NCBI RefSeq assembly: GCF_947855115.1
Contig: NZ_CANTZW010000002.1
Coordinates: 310,001 to 374,000 of the forward strand
DNA length: 64,000 nt
DNA from: an uncultured Parabacteroides sp.
GTDB taxonomy: Bacteria > Bacteroidota > Bacteroidia > Bacteroidales > Tannerellaceae
Reading direction: 5' to 3'
The translations under genes and the position numbers were made by a program. Of the stretch, positions 8,112 through 17,494 are shown piece by piece. Below the pieces are notes generated by a model, which did not search any database, was not told the DNA's origin, and was given only the letters and a program-made list of their open reading frames with translations. Positions within the stretch are counted from its first letter, which is position 1; every line of letters begins with the position of its first letter.

Positions 8112-10274
8112 ATGAAACATATATACTTACTTTTCTCTATCATACTTGCGATTTTACTAATGGCTGGATGTGTAAATGATCCGGATATTGATAGTGGTAT
8201 TCGGAACGCGAAAAAGCCTTCTGTTAAAACAGATGAGATATTGAAATCCACAGCTAGTTCCGTGACAGTATCGGGAGAAGTCTTGCAAGAAAACGGAGCT
8301 CCGGTGACAGAAGCCGGTTTTTGTTGGAGTACGGAATCGACTTTTACATTAATAGAAAAAAACAAGAAAGCCGTATCCAAGCGCAAGGTAAAATATGAGG
8401 CTACGATCGATGGTTTAACCAATGATCAGGCTTACTATATCCGGGCTTATGCGATCAATGCGGTAGACACCGCTTATGGAGATATTCTTCCTTTTAAGAC
8501 AAAAGATGGATTAGGAAGTGTTAAGACCCTATCTCCGGTCGATGTAATGTCTACTTCCGTTCAATGTGGAGGCGTGATCACCAAACAGGGAGAAGCAGAG
8601 ATTGAAGAAAGAGGTGTTTACTTAATGTTGAATCCGGAACCTTCAGTGGCAGACTCTACAATTCGCATAGACATGGAGGCCGATTCGTTTTATTGTACGA
8701 TCTCCGGTTTAAAACCGGAAACTACCTATTATGTCAGAGCCTACGCAAAAAGTAAATATGGTGAATATAACGGGGCAAAAATAGAGACCTTTAAAACCAC
8801 GAATGGTCGTCCTGTATTAGATGATAGTAAATTCAAGAAAATAACGACAGAATTTACCTATGCGGAGTTTTCCATGGAAATAACGAGTGAGGGAGATTTA
8901 CCGATCACGGCATGTGGCTTTTGTTTTAGCACCGATAAGTTTCCGACAATAGAAAATGGTGATACGATTATTTGTGGAGCGGGTATCGGAGAGTTTAGTG
9001 GTAAAATCTATGATATGCAACAGCAGAAAGGGTATTATGTACGTGCCTATGCAACCAATGATTTAGGTACGACTTATAGCGTAGGCGAAGGTATCCATAC
9101 GATTCTGGAAAGCGAATTGCCTACAGTCAACACCAAGGAGGTATCTGGCCTAAAGAACGGTTCCGCTTGGGTCGGAGGAGAGGTTTTGGCTGAAGGCGCC
9201 TCGCCAGTTACAGAGGCTGGCGTATGTTGGGGTACTAGCCCTAGCCCAGCCTTCGATAATTGTGAAGGTGCCCTAGCCCTTTCTTCCGGTATACAATCGT
9301 TTACAGGTACGATAAATGAATTAAGGGGGGGGACAACCTATTATTTGAGGGCTTATGCTAAAAATGAAAAAGGTATAGCTTATGGGGAAGATGTCTATTT
9401 TCAAACTCCGGACATATTTGGAGCGGGGATAAGGTTTGAGGGTGCTTTCCGGATACCAGGATCTACCTCGTTCTGTACCTTAGCTAATAGTACGGGATTT
9501 TTATTAGGTGGTGATACAGGTCGGGAGTACACGGATGAGCTTTGGGGATATATGACCTCAAAGAAAGAGTGGCTGCCTTTAAGATCCCAGCCTGAAAAGT
9601 TATCGGGGCAAGCATGTTTCAGTATCGGATTTGGCCTATGGACTTTCGGAGGTTTAGACAACACGGGGAAAATATGTGACAGTCTATATGTATATTCTAC
9701 GTCAGATAATTCATGGAGTGCGGTACAAACAGATCTGCAACGTCCTAAAGGCATGTATCGTGCGACGTGTTGCAGGATGGAAAGTCGTGCGTTCCTTATA
9801 GGTGGACGTAGGGGCAATGAATTAATTGATGAAGTTTGGACTTACGAGCCGGCAGCCTTCATTTGGAGTAAGAAATCTAAATTCCCGATTAAACAATATG
9901 GTGGAATATCCGTTGTAATAGGAGGTCGTATATATGCAGGGTTAGGTATTATTAATAAAACAGATCCTTCCTTGGAGTATACGACAGAACTTTGGTCTAC
10001 AGATGGAGACGCTGTAGTTTGGGAAAAAGAGGCGTCATTCCCCGGAAAGATGCTTTTATGTGCTGTCGCTTACGGTAATTATATTTATGGAGTGGACGGG
10101 GATGGTTATATTTGGCGTTATGATCCGGATACCCAAAACTGGAGCCAGAAGTCTCAACTACCTGCGGCTAACAGATCTGTCCATTGCATGTATGTCTTAG
10201 ATGATTATATTTATATCGGTTTAGGCAATGCCTCTAACTCATTAATCAGTTACGATCCTACTTGGGATAATTAA
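8112..10274 (+). CDS. Lipoprotein with four FN3-like repeats and a Kelch propeller
   Basis: 720 residues from the ATG at 8112. A lipobox (LLMAGC) ends the signal peptide, predicting a lipid-anchored envelope protein. Four fibronectin-III-like repeats of about 95 residues follow, each with a variant of VTEAGFCWST and YYIRAYAIN/YYVRAYA. The last third has Kelch-type motifs (WTFGGLDNTGK, AFLIGGRRGNELIDEVWTYEP, IYAGLGI, YIYGVDG, WSQKSQLP), probably a beta-propeller. Such proteins bind carbohydrate or protein partners at the surface. It is 12 bp downstream of the barrel-like gene and 2 bp upstream of serine acetyltransferase. Confidence 0.85.
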   Translation: MKHIYLLFSIILAILLMAGCVNDPDIDSGIRNAKKPSVKTDEILKSTASSVTVSGEVLQENGAPVTEAGFCWSTESTFTLIEKNKKAVSKRKVKYEATIDGLTNDQAYYIRAYAINAVDTAYGDILPFKTKDGLGSVKTLSPVDVMSTSVQCGGVITKQGEAEIEERGVYLMLNPEPSVADSTIRIDMEADSFYCTISGLKPETTYYVRAYAKSKYGEYNGAKIETFKTTNGRPVLDDSKFKKITTEFTYAEFSMEITSEGDLPITACGFCFSTDKFPTIENGDTIICGAGIGEFSGKIYDMQQQKGYYVRAYATNDLGTTYSVGEGIHTILESELPTVNTKEVSGLKNGSAWVGGEVLAEGASPVTEAGVCWGTSPSPAFDNCEGALALSSGIQSFTGTINELRGGTTYYLRAYAKNEKGIAYGEDVYFQTPDIFGAGIRFEGAFRIPGSTSFCTLANSTGFLLGGDTGREYTDELWGYMTSKKEWLPLRSQPEKLSGQACFSIGFGLWTFGGLDNTGKICDSLYVYSTSDNSWSAVQTDLQRPKGMYRATCCRMESRAFLIGGRRGNELIDEVWTYEPAAFIWSKKSKFPIKQYGGISVVIGGRIYAGLGIINKTDPSLEYTTELWSTDGDAVVWEKEASFPGKMLLCAVAYGNYIYGVDGDGYIWRYDPDTQNWSQKSQLPAANRSVHCMYVLDDYIYIGLGNASNSLISYDPTWDN

Positions 10275-10276
10275 AG

Positions 10277-11173
10277 ATGAATAGAACAACGATCTTAGAA
10301 CAGATACAAAAGAACGTAGAACGGTTATCGACTCCTGATGTAACGGAATATAAGTATATCCCATTACATCAGAAACCGTCACCATCAGTCGCGGCGTTGC
10401 AAGAAATCATGCGTTTATTGCGTACGGTTATCTTTCCCGGTTTTTTTGGTACGGAGCAAGAGGCTCAGATAGGTTCTATCCAATATTATACGGGGGTCTA
10501 TCTAGAGAAGATATATGATCTTTTGCAAGAGCAAATATATAATGGACTCTGTTTTGAGGTAGAGCGTTGCTGCGATTCCAAGGATCGGGCTTCCGAGATC
10601 TCGATTGCTTTTATCAACCGGATTCCTCATATCAAATATTTGCTGTCTACAGATGTGAAGGCTATCCTAGATGGTGATCCGGCGGCTAAAAGCGTAAGTG
10701 AGATTATATTCTGCTATCCAGCGGTCTATGCGCTTTTACATCAACGAGCTGCTCATGAGTTATTTAAACTCGGTGTACCGGTACTTCCTCGTATTATTAC
10801 GGAAATGGCACATTCGCAAACCGGGATCGACATTCACCCCGGGGCGCAGATCGGGGAATACTTCAGTATTGATCATGGAACGGGTGTTGTGGTGGGACAA
10901 ACGGCTATTATCGGGAACCACGTCCGCCTTTATCAAGGAGTGACACTTGGGGCCAAGAGTTTTACGTTGGATGATGAAGGACTTCCTATGGACTTGCCTC
11001 GTCATCCGATTATCGAAGACCATGTAACGATTTACTCAAATGCGTCTATTTTAGGACGGATAACCATTGGTCGAGGGTCCATTATCGGTGGTAACATCTG
11101 GCTTACCCATAGCGTACCTCCCAATTCTAAGATATCCCAAACACGAGCCGAAGAAAAATTCATGGAAATATGA
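10277..11173 (+). CDS. cysE: Serine O-acetyltransferase
   Basis: 298 residues. It makes O-acetylserine from serine and acetyl-CoA, the first step of cysteine synthesis. The C-terminal half is a left-handed beta-helix of hexapeptide repeats (GIDIHPGAQIGEYFSIDHG, GVVVGQTAIIGNHVRLYQG, ITIGRGSIIGGNIWLTH) with the active-site DHGTG. The N-terminal 130 residues are the alpha-helical region seen in the longer, plant- and Bacteroidetes-like form. It starts 2 bp after the Kelch lipoprotein stop, so it is probably co-transcribed with the signalling cluster although functionally unrelated. Cysteine supply for the hydrogenase iron-sulfur clusters downstream is a possible but unproven link. Confidence 0.95.
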   Translation: MNRTTILEQIQKNVERLSTPDVTEYKYIPLHQKPSPSVAALQEIMRLLRTVIFPGFFGTEQEAQIGSIQYYTGVYLEKIYDLLQEQIYNGLCFEVERCCDSKDRASEISIAFINRIPHIKYLLSTDVKAILDGDPAAKSVSEIIFCYPAVYALLHQRAAHELFKLGVPVLPRIITEMAHSQTGIDIHPGAQIGEYFSIDHGTGVVVGQTAIIGNHVRLYQGVTLGAKSFTLDDEGLPMDLPRHPIIEDHVTIYSNASILGRITIGRGSIIGGNIWLTHSVPPNSKISQTRAEEKFMEI

Positions 11174-11194
11174 TATTATTTAAAAGAGATTCCG

Positions 11195-11202
11195 TATGTT
11201 TG
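11195..11202 (+). promoter_or_regulatory. Bacteroidetes -7 element of the hydrogenase operon
   Basis: TATGTTTG, a perfect TAnnTTTG, lies 45 bp before the first hydrogenase gene (11248). No clear -33 box was seen. Confidence 0.55.
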
Positions 11203-11247
11203 TACAAATGACATTACGGTGTTTTCCTTAAATGATAGAATATAACC

Positions 11248-11646
11248 ATGAACAAAGTTAAGACATTAGATGATCTTAAGAAAATGCGCGAGTCTCTTCG
11301 TGCGTCTTTAGATCTGCGTGAAAAAAGCAATACTCCCGATCAACTCGTACAAATCAAGGTCTCTATGGCTACTTGCGGTATAGCTGCTGGAGCCAAGGAA
11401 ATAATGAGTTATTTTATTGAAGTTTTAAACCGGGAGAATATTGATGCGTTGGTTACCCAAACCGGATGTATGGGATATTGTTATGCGGAGCCTACCATCG
11501 AGATCAAGCTACCGGGTAAAGAGCCATTGGTATTCGGCTATGTCGATAAAACAAAGGTTGAAGAGATCATAAACAAGTATATCCGTCAGGGCATCTTGGT
11601 AGATGGAATCATTCCTGTGACTTATACCGCCGTAAAACCCGAATAA
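11248..11646 (+). CDS. hndB: Thioredoxin-like [2Fe-2S] hydrogenase subunit, HndB-like
   Basis: 132 residues with a thioredoxin-like ferredoxin fold: cysteines in SMATCGIAAGA and in TGCMGYC, the spacing expected for a [2Fe-2S] site, followed by PTIEIKLPG. An N-terminal helix of about 30 residues precedes it. Homologues are accessory electron-transfer subunits of NAD(P)-linked [FeFe] hydrogenases (Hnd type) and are absent from the minimal three-subunit enzymes. It is the first gene of the operon and ends 21 bp before the flavoprotein subunit. Confidence 0.85.
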   Translation: MNKVKTLDDLKKMRESLRASLDLREKSNTPDQLVQIKVSMATCGIAAGAKEIMSYFIEVLNRENIDALVTQTGCMGYCYAEPTIEIKLPGKEPLVFGYVDKTKVEEIINKYIRQGILVDGIIPVTYTAVKPE

Positions 11647-11667
11647 GAAATTTAATATCTTACATAA

Positions 11668-13458
11668 ATGGCACAATACACGAATTATATATTGGTGTGT
11701 GGTGGCACAGGTTGCCGCGCATCACAAAGTGAGCAGATCATAGAGAATCTGAAAGCCGCCGTCGATCAATACGGCTTGGAAGATACCCAAGTAATCCGTA
11801 CCGGGTGCTTTGGTTTCTGCGAGAAAGGCCCGGTGGTTAAGATGATCCCCGATAATACTTTTTATGTACAAGTACAACCATCCGACGCAGATGAAATCGT
11901 ACGAGAACACTTGGTAAAAGGCCGTAAGGTTGAACGGTTACTTTACGTGAATCCGGAGACTCATGAGCTAGTACCAGATTCTAAACACATCGGATTCTAT
12001 AAGAAGCAATTACGAATCGCCTTGCGGAATTGTGGTTTTATCAACCCGGAGAATATCGACGAGTATATCGCTCGCGATGGTTATGTGGCTTTGGGAAAAG
12101 CTTTGGTGGAAATGACCCCCGAGGAGGTAATCAAGGAAATCATGGATAGCGGCTTGCGGGGGCGTGGCGGAGGTGGTTTTCCTACTGGCTTGAAATGGCA
12201 GATTACCCGTAAAGTGCAAGCACCTCAGAAATATGTAGTTTGTAATGCGGATGAAGGTGATCCGGGAGCTTTTATGGATCGTTCCATTCTAGAAGGAGAT
12301 CCACATTCGATAGTAGAGGCTATGGCAATCAACGGATATTGTACGGGAGCCAGTAAAGGATTGGTGTATATTCGTGCCGAATATCCATTAGCCGTAGAGC
12401 GTTTGAAGATCGCCATACGGCAAGCGAAAGAATATGGATTGTTGGGTGAGAATATATTCGGAACAGATTTCTCTTTCGATATTGAGATCCGGTACGGTGC
12501 CGGGGCTTTTGTTTGTGGGGAGGAGACCGCTTTGATTCATAGTATGGAAGGGTTACGAGGCGAGGCCACCGTAAAGCCCCCGTTCCCTAGTGAACATGGT
12601 TATAAAGGTTGTCCTACCAATGTAAATAATGTAGAGACTTATGCGAATATCCCGGTTATCTTATTAAGAGGTGCTAAATGGTTCAGTAGTATCGGAACGG
12701 AGAAAAGCAAAGGAACAAAAGTATTTGCCTTGGCCGGGAAAGTGAACAATGTAGGATTGATCGAGGTTCCAATGGGTACGACCTTACGTGAGGTTATCTT
12801 CGGGATCGGCGGGGGTATTAAAGATGGAAAAAAGTTCAAGGCCGTACAAACCGGTGGTCCTTCAGGGGGTTGCTTGACTGAAAAACATCTTGATCTTCCT
12901 ATTGATTATGATAATTTACTTAGCGCGGGGTCTATGATGGGTTCCGGTGGTATGATTGTCATGGATGAAGATGATTGTATGGTAGCCATGGCCAAGTTTT
13001 ATCTAGATTTTACGGTAGAGGAATCTTGTGGTAAGTGCGCTCCATGCCGTATCGGTAATAAACGCCTACATGAGATCTTACAGAAGATTACCAGTGGAAA
13101 TGGAACCGAAGACGATTTGACACGTCTGCGGAACCTGGCGACAGTGATTAAGGATACCGCTTTATGTGGTTTAGGGCAGACCTCCCCAAATCCGGTTTTA
13201 TCTACGATGGATAACTTCTATGATGAATATCTGGCACATGTTCGTGAACATCGTTGTCCATCTCATCAATGCCGGGAACTTACTCAATATTTCATCAATC
13301 CGGAAAAATGCAAAGGATGTACGCTCTGTGCCCGTGTTTGTCCGGTACATGCGATTACGGGAGACCGGAAGATTCCTCATATAATCGATCCGCAATCCTG
13401 TATACGTTGTGGAACCTGTATGGAAAAGTGTAAGTTCGGAGCGATTTATGTTCACTAA
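11668..13458 (+). CDS. hydB: NADH-binding flavoprotein subunit of [FeFe] hydrogenase (HydB/HndC)
   Basis: 596 residues. Domain order: thioredoxin-like [2Fe-2S] domain (CGGTGCRAS, TGCFGFCEKGP; residues 1-95), NuoF-like FMN/NADH domain (GRGGGGFPTGLKW, YVVCNADEGDPGAF, GAGAFVCGEETALIHS), SLBB, the [4Fe-4S] motif ESCGKCAPCRIG, and a C-terminal 2x[4Fe-4S] ferredoxin (CKGCTLCARVCP, CIRCGTCMEKCKFGA). This is the complete subunit of electron-bifurcating or NAD-linked trimeric hydrogenases, exchanging electrons between NAD(H), ferredoxin and the H-cluster subunit. It is cytoplasmic. Whether it bifurcates cannot be told from the sequence alone. Confidence 0.95.
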   Translation: MAQYTNYILVCGGTGCRASQSEQIIENLKAAVDQYGLEDTQVIRTGCFGFCEKGPVVKMIPDNTFYVQVQPSDADEIVREHLVKGRKVERLLYVNPETHELVPDSKHIGFYKKQLRIALRNCGFINPENIDEYIARDGYVALGKALVEMTPEEVIKEIMDSGLRGRGGGGFPTGLKWQITRKVQAPQKYVVCNADEGDPGAFMDRSILEGDPHSIVEAMAINGYCTGASKGLVYIRAEYPLAVERLKIAIRQAKEYGLLGENIFGTDFSFDIEIRYGAGAFVCGEETALIHSMEGLRGEATVKPPFPSEHGYKGCPTNVNNVETYANIPVILLRGAKWFSSIGTEKSKGTKVFALAGKVNNVGLIEVPMGTTLREVIFGIGGGIKDGKKFKAVQTGGPSGGCLTEKHLDLPIDYDNLLSAGSMMGSGGMIVMDEDDCMVAMAKFYLDFTVEESCGKCAPCRIGNKRLHEILQKITSGNGTEDDLTRLRNLATVIKDTALCGLGQTSPNPVLSTMDNFYDEYLAHVREHRCPSHQCRELTQYFINPEKCKGCTLCARVCPVHAITGDRKIPHIIDPQSCIRCGTCMEKCKFGAIYVH

Positions 13459-13472
13459 ATTCATTTACAATC

Positions 13473-15263
13473 ATGGAAACAATAAAATTAATCATAGATA
13501 ATAAAGAAGTGGAAGTACCGAAAGGAACTACCATTTTAAATGCCGCGAAAAGTGTGGGTATCCACATCCCGACACTTTGTTACATGAAGCTGGAGGACTT
13601 ACATTACGAGAATAATCCGGGAGCCTGCCGTATTTGTGTCGTAGAGATCGAGGGACGTCGGAATTTGGCTCCATCCTGTAAGATGGAATGTACGGAAGGT
13701 ATGGTTGTACGGACACATACCCCTCGGGTAATGAATGCCCGTAAGACCGTGATGGAACTGATTCTCTCAAACCATCCGGCAGAATGCCTGACATGTAGTA
13801 GTAACGGGCATTGCGAATTACAGAAGATAGCACACGACTTAGGGATCCGTGAGATCCGGTATAAAGGAGACATGTCGACGTTTACTATAGACCGTTCTCC
13901 TTCCATTGTCCGGAACATGAATAAATGTATCATGTGCCGCCGTTGCGAGACTATGTGTAATACGATACAGACAGTTGGTGCCTTAACAGCCGTGAACCGG
14001 GGATTTAACGCTGCCGTATCAACGGCTTTTGAGCGAGATATGGCTGGAAGTACCTGTTCTTATTGCGGGCAATGCGTATCTGTTTGCCCTGTTAACGCAC
14101 TTAGCGGACGTAACACCCAACAACCGGTCTTGGATGCTTTGGCCGATCCAACAAAAATCGTTATCGCCCAAACTGCGCCCGCGGTTCGTACTGCTTTGGG
14201 ACGTGATTTCGGGTATGAGCCGGGTACATTGGTTACGGGTAAGATGGTTTCCGCTTTGCGTCAACTGGGCTTTGATTATGTATTTGATACGGACTTTGCC
14301 GCCGATTTGACCATAATGGAGGAAGGTACGGAATTATTGCACCGTTTAGGTCGTTACTTGAATGGAGACAAAGAAGTGAAGATACCATTAATGACAAGTT
14401 GCTGCCCGGGTTGGGTTAGCTTTGTGGAGCAACATTTCCCTGAGTTACGGGATAATCTGTCTACGGCCAAAAGCCCACAGCAGATGTTCGGGGCAATCGC
14501 TAAGAGTTACTTTGCCGAGAAGTTAGGGATAGACCGTAAGAACTTGGTAGTCGTATCTATCATGCCTTGCCTAGCGAAAAAGTATGAGGCTAGCCGTCCG
14601 GAGTTCAGCGTGGAGGGTAATCCTGACGTGGATTATTCGATCTATACCCGTGAGCTAGCCCGTTTGATTCGTTATGCGAATATAGACTTCAAGGAATTAC
14701 CGGATGGAGAGTTTGATCGTCCATTGGGTGAATCCACCGGGGCGAGTGTTATTTTCGGTACTACGGGTGGTGTTATTGAAGCCGCTTGCCGTACGGCTTA
14801 CGAATTATATACGAAAAAAAATCTGGATAAAGTAGACTTCGAAGAGTTACGCGGACTGGAGGGCATCCGTAGCGCTACAGTCGATTTTGACGGTACTCCG
14901 GTGAAGATCGGTATCGCCCATGGCCTGGGAAATGCCCGTAAATTGATCGAAGAAATAAAAAACGGCACATCACCTTATCATGCGATCGAGGTGATGGCTT
15001 GTCCGGGAGGTTGTATTGGCGGTGGAGGACAACCATTCCACCGGGGCCGTATGGAAGTACTTCGTCGGCGTGCCGCCGCTCTTTACAGGGAAGACGCTAA
15101 CAAACCACTTCGCAAGAGTCACGAGAATCCCTATATCCAGCAATTGTACAAAGACTATTTGGGAGAACCTTGCGGACCGAAAGCGCATGAATTATTGCAT
15201 ACCCATTATATAGACCGGAAGGAAGTAGTCGGTATGTATACAGAAACTGAAAAAAGTAAATAA
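13473..15263 (+). CDS. hydA: [FeFe] hydrogenase catalytic subunit (HydA/HndD)
   Basis: 596 residues. N-terminal [2Fe-2S] domain (PTLCYMKL, GACRICVVEIEG), His-Cys3 [4Fe-4S] site (HPAECLTCSSNGHC), two [4Fe-4S] clusters (CIMCRRCETMC and CSYCGQCVSVCP), then the H-cluster domain with all three signatures: MTSCCPGWV, MPCLAKKYEA and EVMACPGGCIGGGGQP. A C-terminal extension of about 60 residues is usual in NAD-linked enzymes. It evolves or takes up H2, disposing of fermentation reductant. The gene starts 14 bp after hydB and ends 3 bp before hydC. Maturases HydEFG are not in the window. Confidence 0.97.
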   Translation: METIKLIIDNKEVEVPKGTTILNAAKSVGIHIPTLCYMKLEDLHYENNPGACRICVVEIEGRRNLAPSCKMECTEGMVVRTHTPRVMNARKTVMELILSNHPAECLTCSSNGHCELQKIAHDLGIREIRYKGDMSTFTIDRSPSIVRNMNKCIMCRRCETMCNTIQTVGALTAVNRGFNAAVSTAFERDMAGSTCSYCGQCVSVCPVNALSGRNTQQPVLDALADPTKIVIAQTAPAVRTALGRDFGYEPGTLVTGKMVSALRQLGFDYVFDTDFAADLTIMEEGTELLHRLGRYLNGDKEVKIPLMTSCCPGWVSFVEQHFPELRDNLSTAKSPQQMFGAIAKSYFAEKLGIDRKNLVVVSIMPCLAKKYEASRPEFSVEGNPDVDYSIYTRELARLIRYANIDFKELPDGEFDRPLGESTGASVIFGTTGGVIEAACRTAYELYTKKNLDKVDFEELRGLEGIRSATVDFDGTPVKIGIAHGLGNARKLIEEIKNGTSPYHAIEVMACPGGCIGGGGQPFHRGRMEVLRRRAAALYREDANKPLRKSHENPYIQQLYKDYLGEPCGPKAHELLHTHYIDRKEVVGMYTETEKSK

Positions 15264-15266
15264 GCC

Positions 15267-15755
15267 ATGAATGAGATACATTTGCCTAAAACAAAAGTAG
15301 CGGAGCTACATGCGATATGTGCCGAACGAAACAATGATCCCGGGGAGTTAATCAATATCTTGCACGCCGCTCAAGGCTTGTTCGGATATTTACCACCGGA
15401 GGTCCAACAGGTTATAGCTACCGAATTAAATATCCCTGTATCGAGAGTATACGGCGTGGTTACTTTCTATTCATTCTTTACGATGACCCCTAAGGGGAAA
15501 TATCCCATCTCGGTTTGTTTGGGTACGGCCTGTTATGTACGTGGAGCGGAAAAAGTCCTAGAGGAAATGCAACGGCAATTGGAAATAAAGGTCGGAGAGA
15601 CTACGCCAGACGGTCTGTTCTCTTTAGATTGTCTACGCTGTGTCGGTGCTTGCGGGTTGGCTCCGGTAGTCATGATCGGAGGGAAGGTTTATGGAAGGGT
15701 TACTCCTGAGAAGGTCCGGGATATACTTTCCGATTACTATCTAAAAGAACAATAA
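15267..15755 (+). CDS. hydC: NuoE-like [2Fe-2S] subunit of [FeFe] hydrogenase (HydC/HndA)
   Basis: 162 residues, the usual NuoE length. Helical N-terminus, then a thioredoxin-like [2Fe-2S] domain with CLGTACYVRGA and CLRCVGACGLAPVVMI providing the four cysteines. It relays electrons to the FMN of HydB. It is the last gene of the operon, closed by a terminator at 15765-15799. The gene order (HndB, HydB, HydA, HydC) differs from the A-B-C-D order of the classical hnd operon. Confidence 0.95.
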   Translation: MNEIHLPKTKVAELHAICAERNNDPGELINILHAAQGLFGYLPPEVQQVIATELNIPVSRVYGVVTFYSFFTMTPKGKYPISVCLGTACYVRGAEKVLEEMQRQLEIKVGETTPDGLFSLDCLRCVGACGLAPVVMIGGKVYGRVTPEKVRDILSDYYLKEQ

Positions 15756-15764
15756 GTCTAAAAA

Positions 15765-15799
15765 ACAAGCGGTCTCGTTGGCTTTACGAGACCGCTTGT
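15765..15799. terminator. Bidirectional terminator between hydC and the TPM gene
   Basis: A perfect 14-bp stem (15765-15778 with 15786-15799) around a 7-nt loop lies between convergent genes. An A-run precedes it (15760-15765), which gives a U-run to transcripts from the minus strand. Confidence 0.85.
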
Positions 15800-15818
15800 G
15801 TAATATGGAGCAATATTT

Positions 15819-16784
15819 TCAGAATCGGCTGATTGAACCTCCACCACCGGAACTTCCTCCTCCCCAGGAGCCGCCTCCACCTCCGCTAAAGCCACCGAAT
15901 CCACCACCACCCATAATAATAGGGCCTCCACCTCCCCGGTGTATCCGGTCAATGGTATGTTTATGTTTCTCGGTATATCCGCAATTCTTACAGCGGTATA
16001 CATCTTCGGCCAGACCTTCCGAGAAATGAGTCGCCTCCCGAATTACTTGTTGGCCCATATAAACAAAGGTTTTCTTTCCACAACGAGGGCATACTTTCGG
16101 GCGGTGTTTCAAGTATGCGATAAATGCGGAGATGCCGATCATACCGACCATCCCCACCACGAATATCCATATAAAATCATTATCGGACGAGGAAGAAGAA
16201 CGGTTACCGGTCATACCTGCCCGCTCATAATCGCTAGACATTAAATATTTGGTAACGGCCATGACTCCTTTCTGCATTCCGGCACTATAATCCCCGGCTT
16301 TTAAGTCCGGTATCATATATCGCTGTTGAAGCCGGTAGCAAATAGCGTCGGGAAGAACTCCTTCGATACCATATCCCGTCTCGAAAACGACCGAACGCTG
16401 GGTTGGCTCCGTTACTAACTGGATCAACAAACCGTTGTCTTTATTCTTTTGGCCCAGCCCCCAATACTTGAATAAATCCGTGGCGAACATCCGGGCGTCA
16501 TTATCTCCGATACTATTCACGGCAACGACAGCCACCTCGATACCTAGGCTGTCTTCCACAACATTTAGTAATTGGTTGATACGTACTACGTCATCCGGGG
16601 TAATGATACCATCCGGATTACTGACGTGGTTCAATCGGTTGGAAAGACGTACGTTCGGAATAGTCTCGATCGAATAATCCTTAGCGGCGAAAATAGAGGA
16701 GGCGAAACCGATCAGTAATAAACCGATCCACAAAAGGCTTGCCGAACGCTTACGCCTAGATCCCATATTCTTTATCTCACTCAT
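15819..16784 (-). CDS. TPM-domain membrane protein with Gly-rich tail
   Basis: 321 residues. A signal/anchor (SLLWIGLLLIGFASSIFAA) is followed by a TPM domain (about 45-180; VRINQLLNVVEDSLGIEVAVV, NKDNGLLIQLV, GYGIEGVLPD), a membrane segment near 210-225, a cysteine-rich ribbon (CPRCGKKTFVYMG, YRCKNCGYTEKHKH) and a tail almost entirely of Gly and Ser that ends in SISRF. This is the YgcG/TPM family, whose biochemical role is poorly defined (phosphatase activity and PSII repair have been reported for relatives). A second start 18 nt downstream (MGSRRKRS) is possible. It lies 14 bp after lemA, a frequent partner. Confidence 0.88.
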   Translation of the reverse strand: MSEIKNMGSRRKRSASLLWIGLLLIGFASSIFAAKDYSIETIPNVRLSNRLNHVSNPDGIITPDDVVRINQLLNVVEDSLGIEVAVVAVNSIGDNDARMFATDLFKYWGLGQKNKDNGLLIQLVTEPTQRSVVFETGYGIEGVLPDAICYRLQQRYMIPDLKAGDYSAGMQKGVMAVTKYLMSSDYERAGMTGNRSSSSSDNDFIWIFVVGMVGMIGISAFIAYLKHRPKVCPRCGKKTFVYMGQQVIREATHFSEGLAEDVYRCKNCGYTEKHKHTIDRIHRGGGGPIIMGGGGFGGFSGGGGGSWGGGSSGGGGSISRF

Positions 16785-16798
16785 TCAGCGAAGGATTA

Positions 16799-17386
16799 TT
16801 AGAATTCTACCTTAGGAGCCTTATCTGCGCCAGATTCAGCGGTAAAATAAGCTTTCGATTGGAAACCGAACATTCCAGACAATATATTGTTCGGGAATTG
16901 GCGAATATAGGTATTATAAGATTGAGCAACCTCATTAAAACGTTTACGTTCTACCGAGATACGGTTTTCGGTCCCTTCCAATTGCGCTTGAAGCTCCATG
17001 AAATTCTGGTTTGCCTTTAAATCCGGATAACGCTCTAGAACAAGCATCAAACGAGAGAGGGCGTTTCCTAATTCCCCCTGTGCGGACTGGAATTTCTTCA
17101 AAGATTCCTCGGTAAGGTTGGAAGGATCGATTGTAGTCTTTGTCGCCTCGGCACGAGCGCTGACCACGCCTTCTAAAGTCTCTTTCTCATGTGCGGCGTA
17201 TCCTTTTACCGTGTTTACCAAATTCGGGATCAAGTCCATACGGCGTTGGTATTGGTTCTCAACTTGGCTCCATGCGGTTTTTACACCCTCGTCTTGAGTC
17301 ACCATATTATTATACACACCTTTCACCCAGAAGAATAATATCGCTACGATAGCGATGATTATCCATACAACTTTGTTCTTAAACAT
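16799..17386 (-). CDS. lemA: LemA family protein
   Basis: 195 residues: an N-terminal membrane helix (VVWIIIAIVAILFFWVKGVY) and a long alpha-helical domain with the family signatures WSQVENQYQRRMDLIPNLVN, LMLVLERYPDLKANQNF and YNTYIRQFPNNI. LemA proteins are inner-membrane proteins of unclear function that are often encoded with TPM-domain proteins, as here. A perfect minus-strand -7 box at 17423-17430 precedes the pair. Confidence 0.95.
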   Translation of the reverse strand: MFKNKVVWIIIAIVAILFFWVKGVYNNMVTQDEGVKTAWSQVENQYQRRMDLIPNLVNTVKGYAAHEKETLEGVVSARAEATKTTIDPSNLTEESLKKFQSAQGELGNALSRLMLVLERYPDLKANQNFMELQAQLEGTENRISVERKRFNEVAQSYNTYIRQFPNNILSGMFGFQSKAYFTAESGADKAPKVEF

Positions 17387-17422
17387 CTTTGCCTTATAAT
17401 TTATTGATTATACATAACGGGG

Positions 17423-17430
17423 CAAAGCTA
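17423..17430 (-). promoter_or_regulatory. Bacteroidetes -7 element of the lemA-TPM pair
   Basis: The minus strand reads TAGCTTTG (TAnnTTTG), 36 bp upstream of the lemA start. Confidence 0.55.
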
Positions 17431-17494
17431 TATAAAAAAATTGGATTATCCACATAGCGGTTGGCGGCAGCTTATAACTGCGATTGGCGACTGC

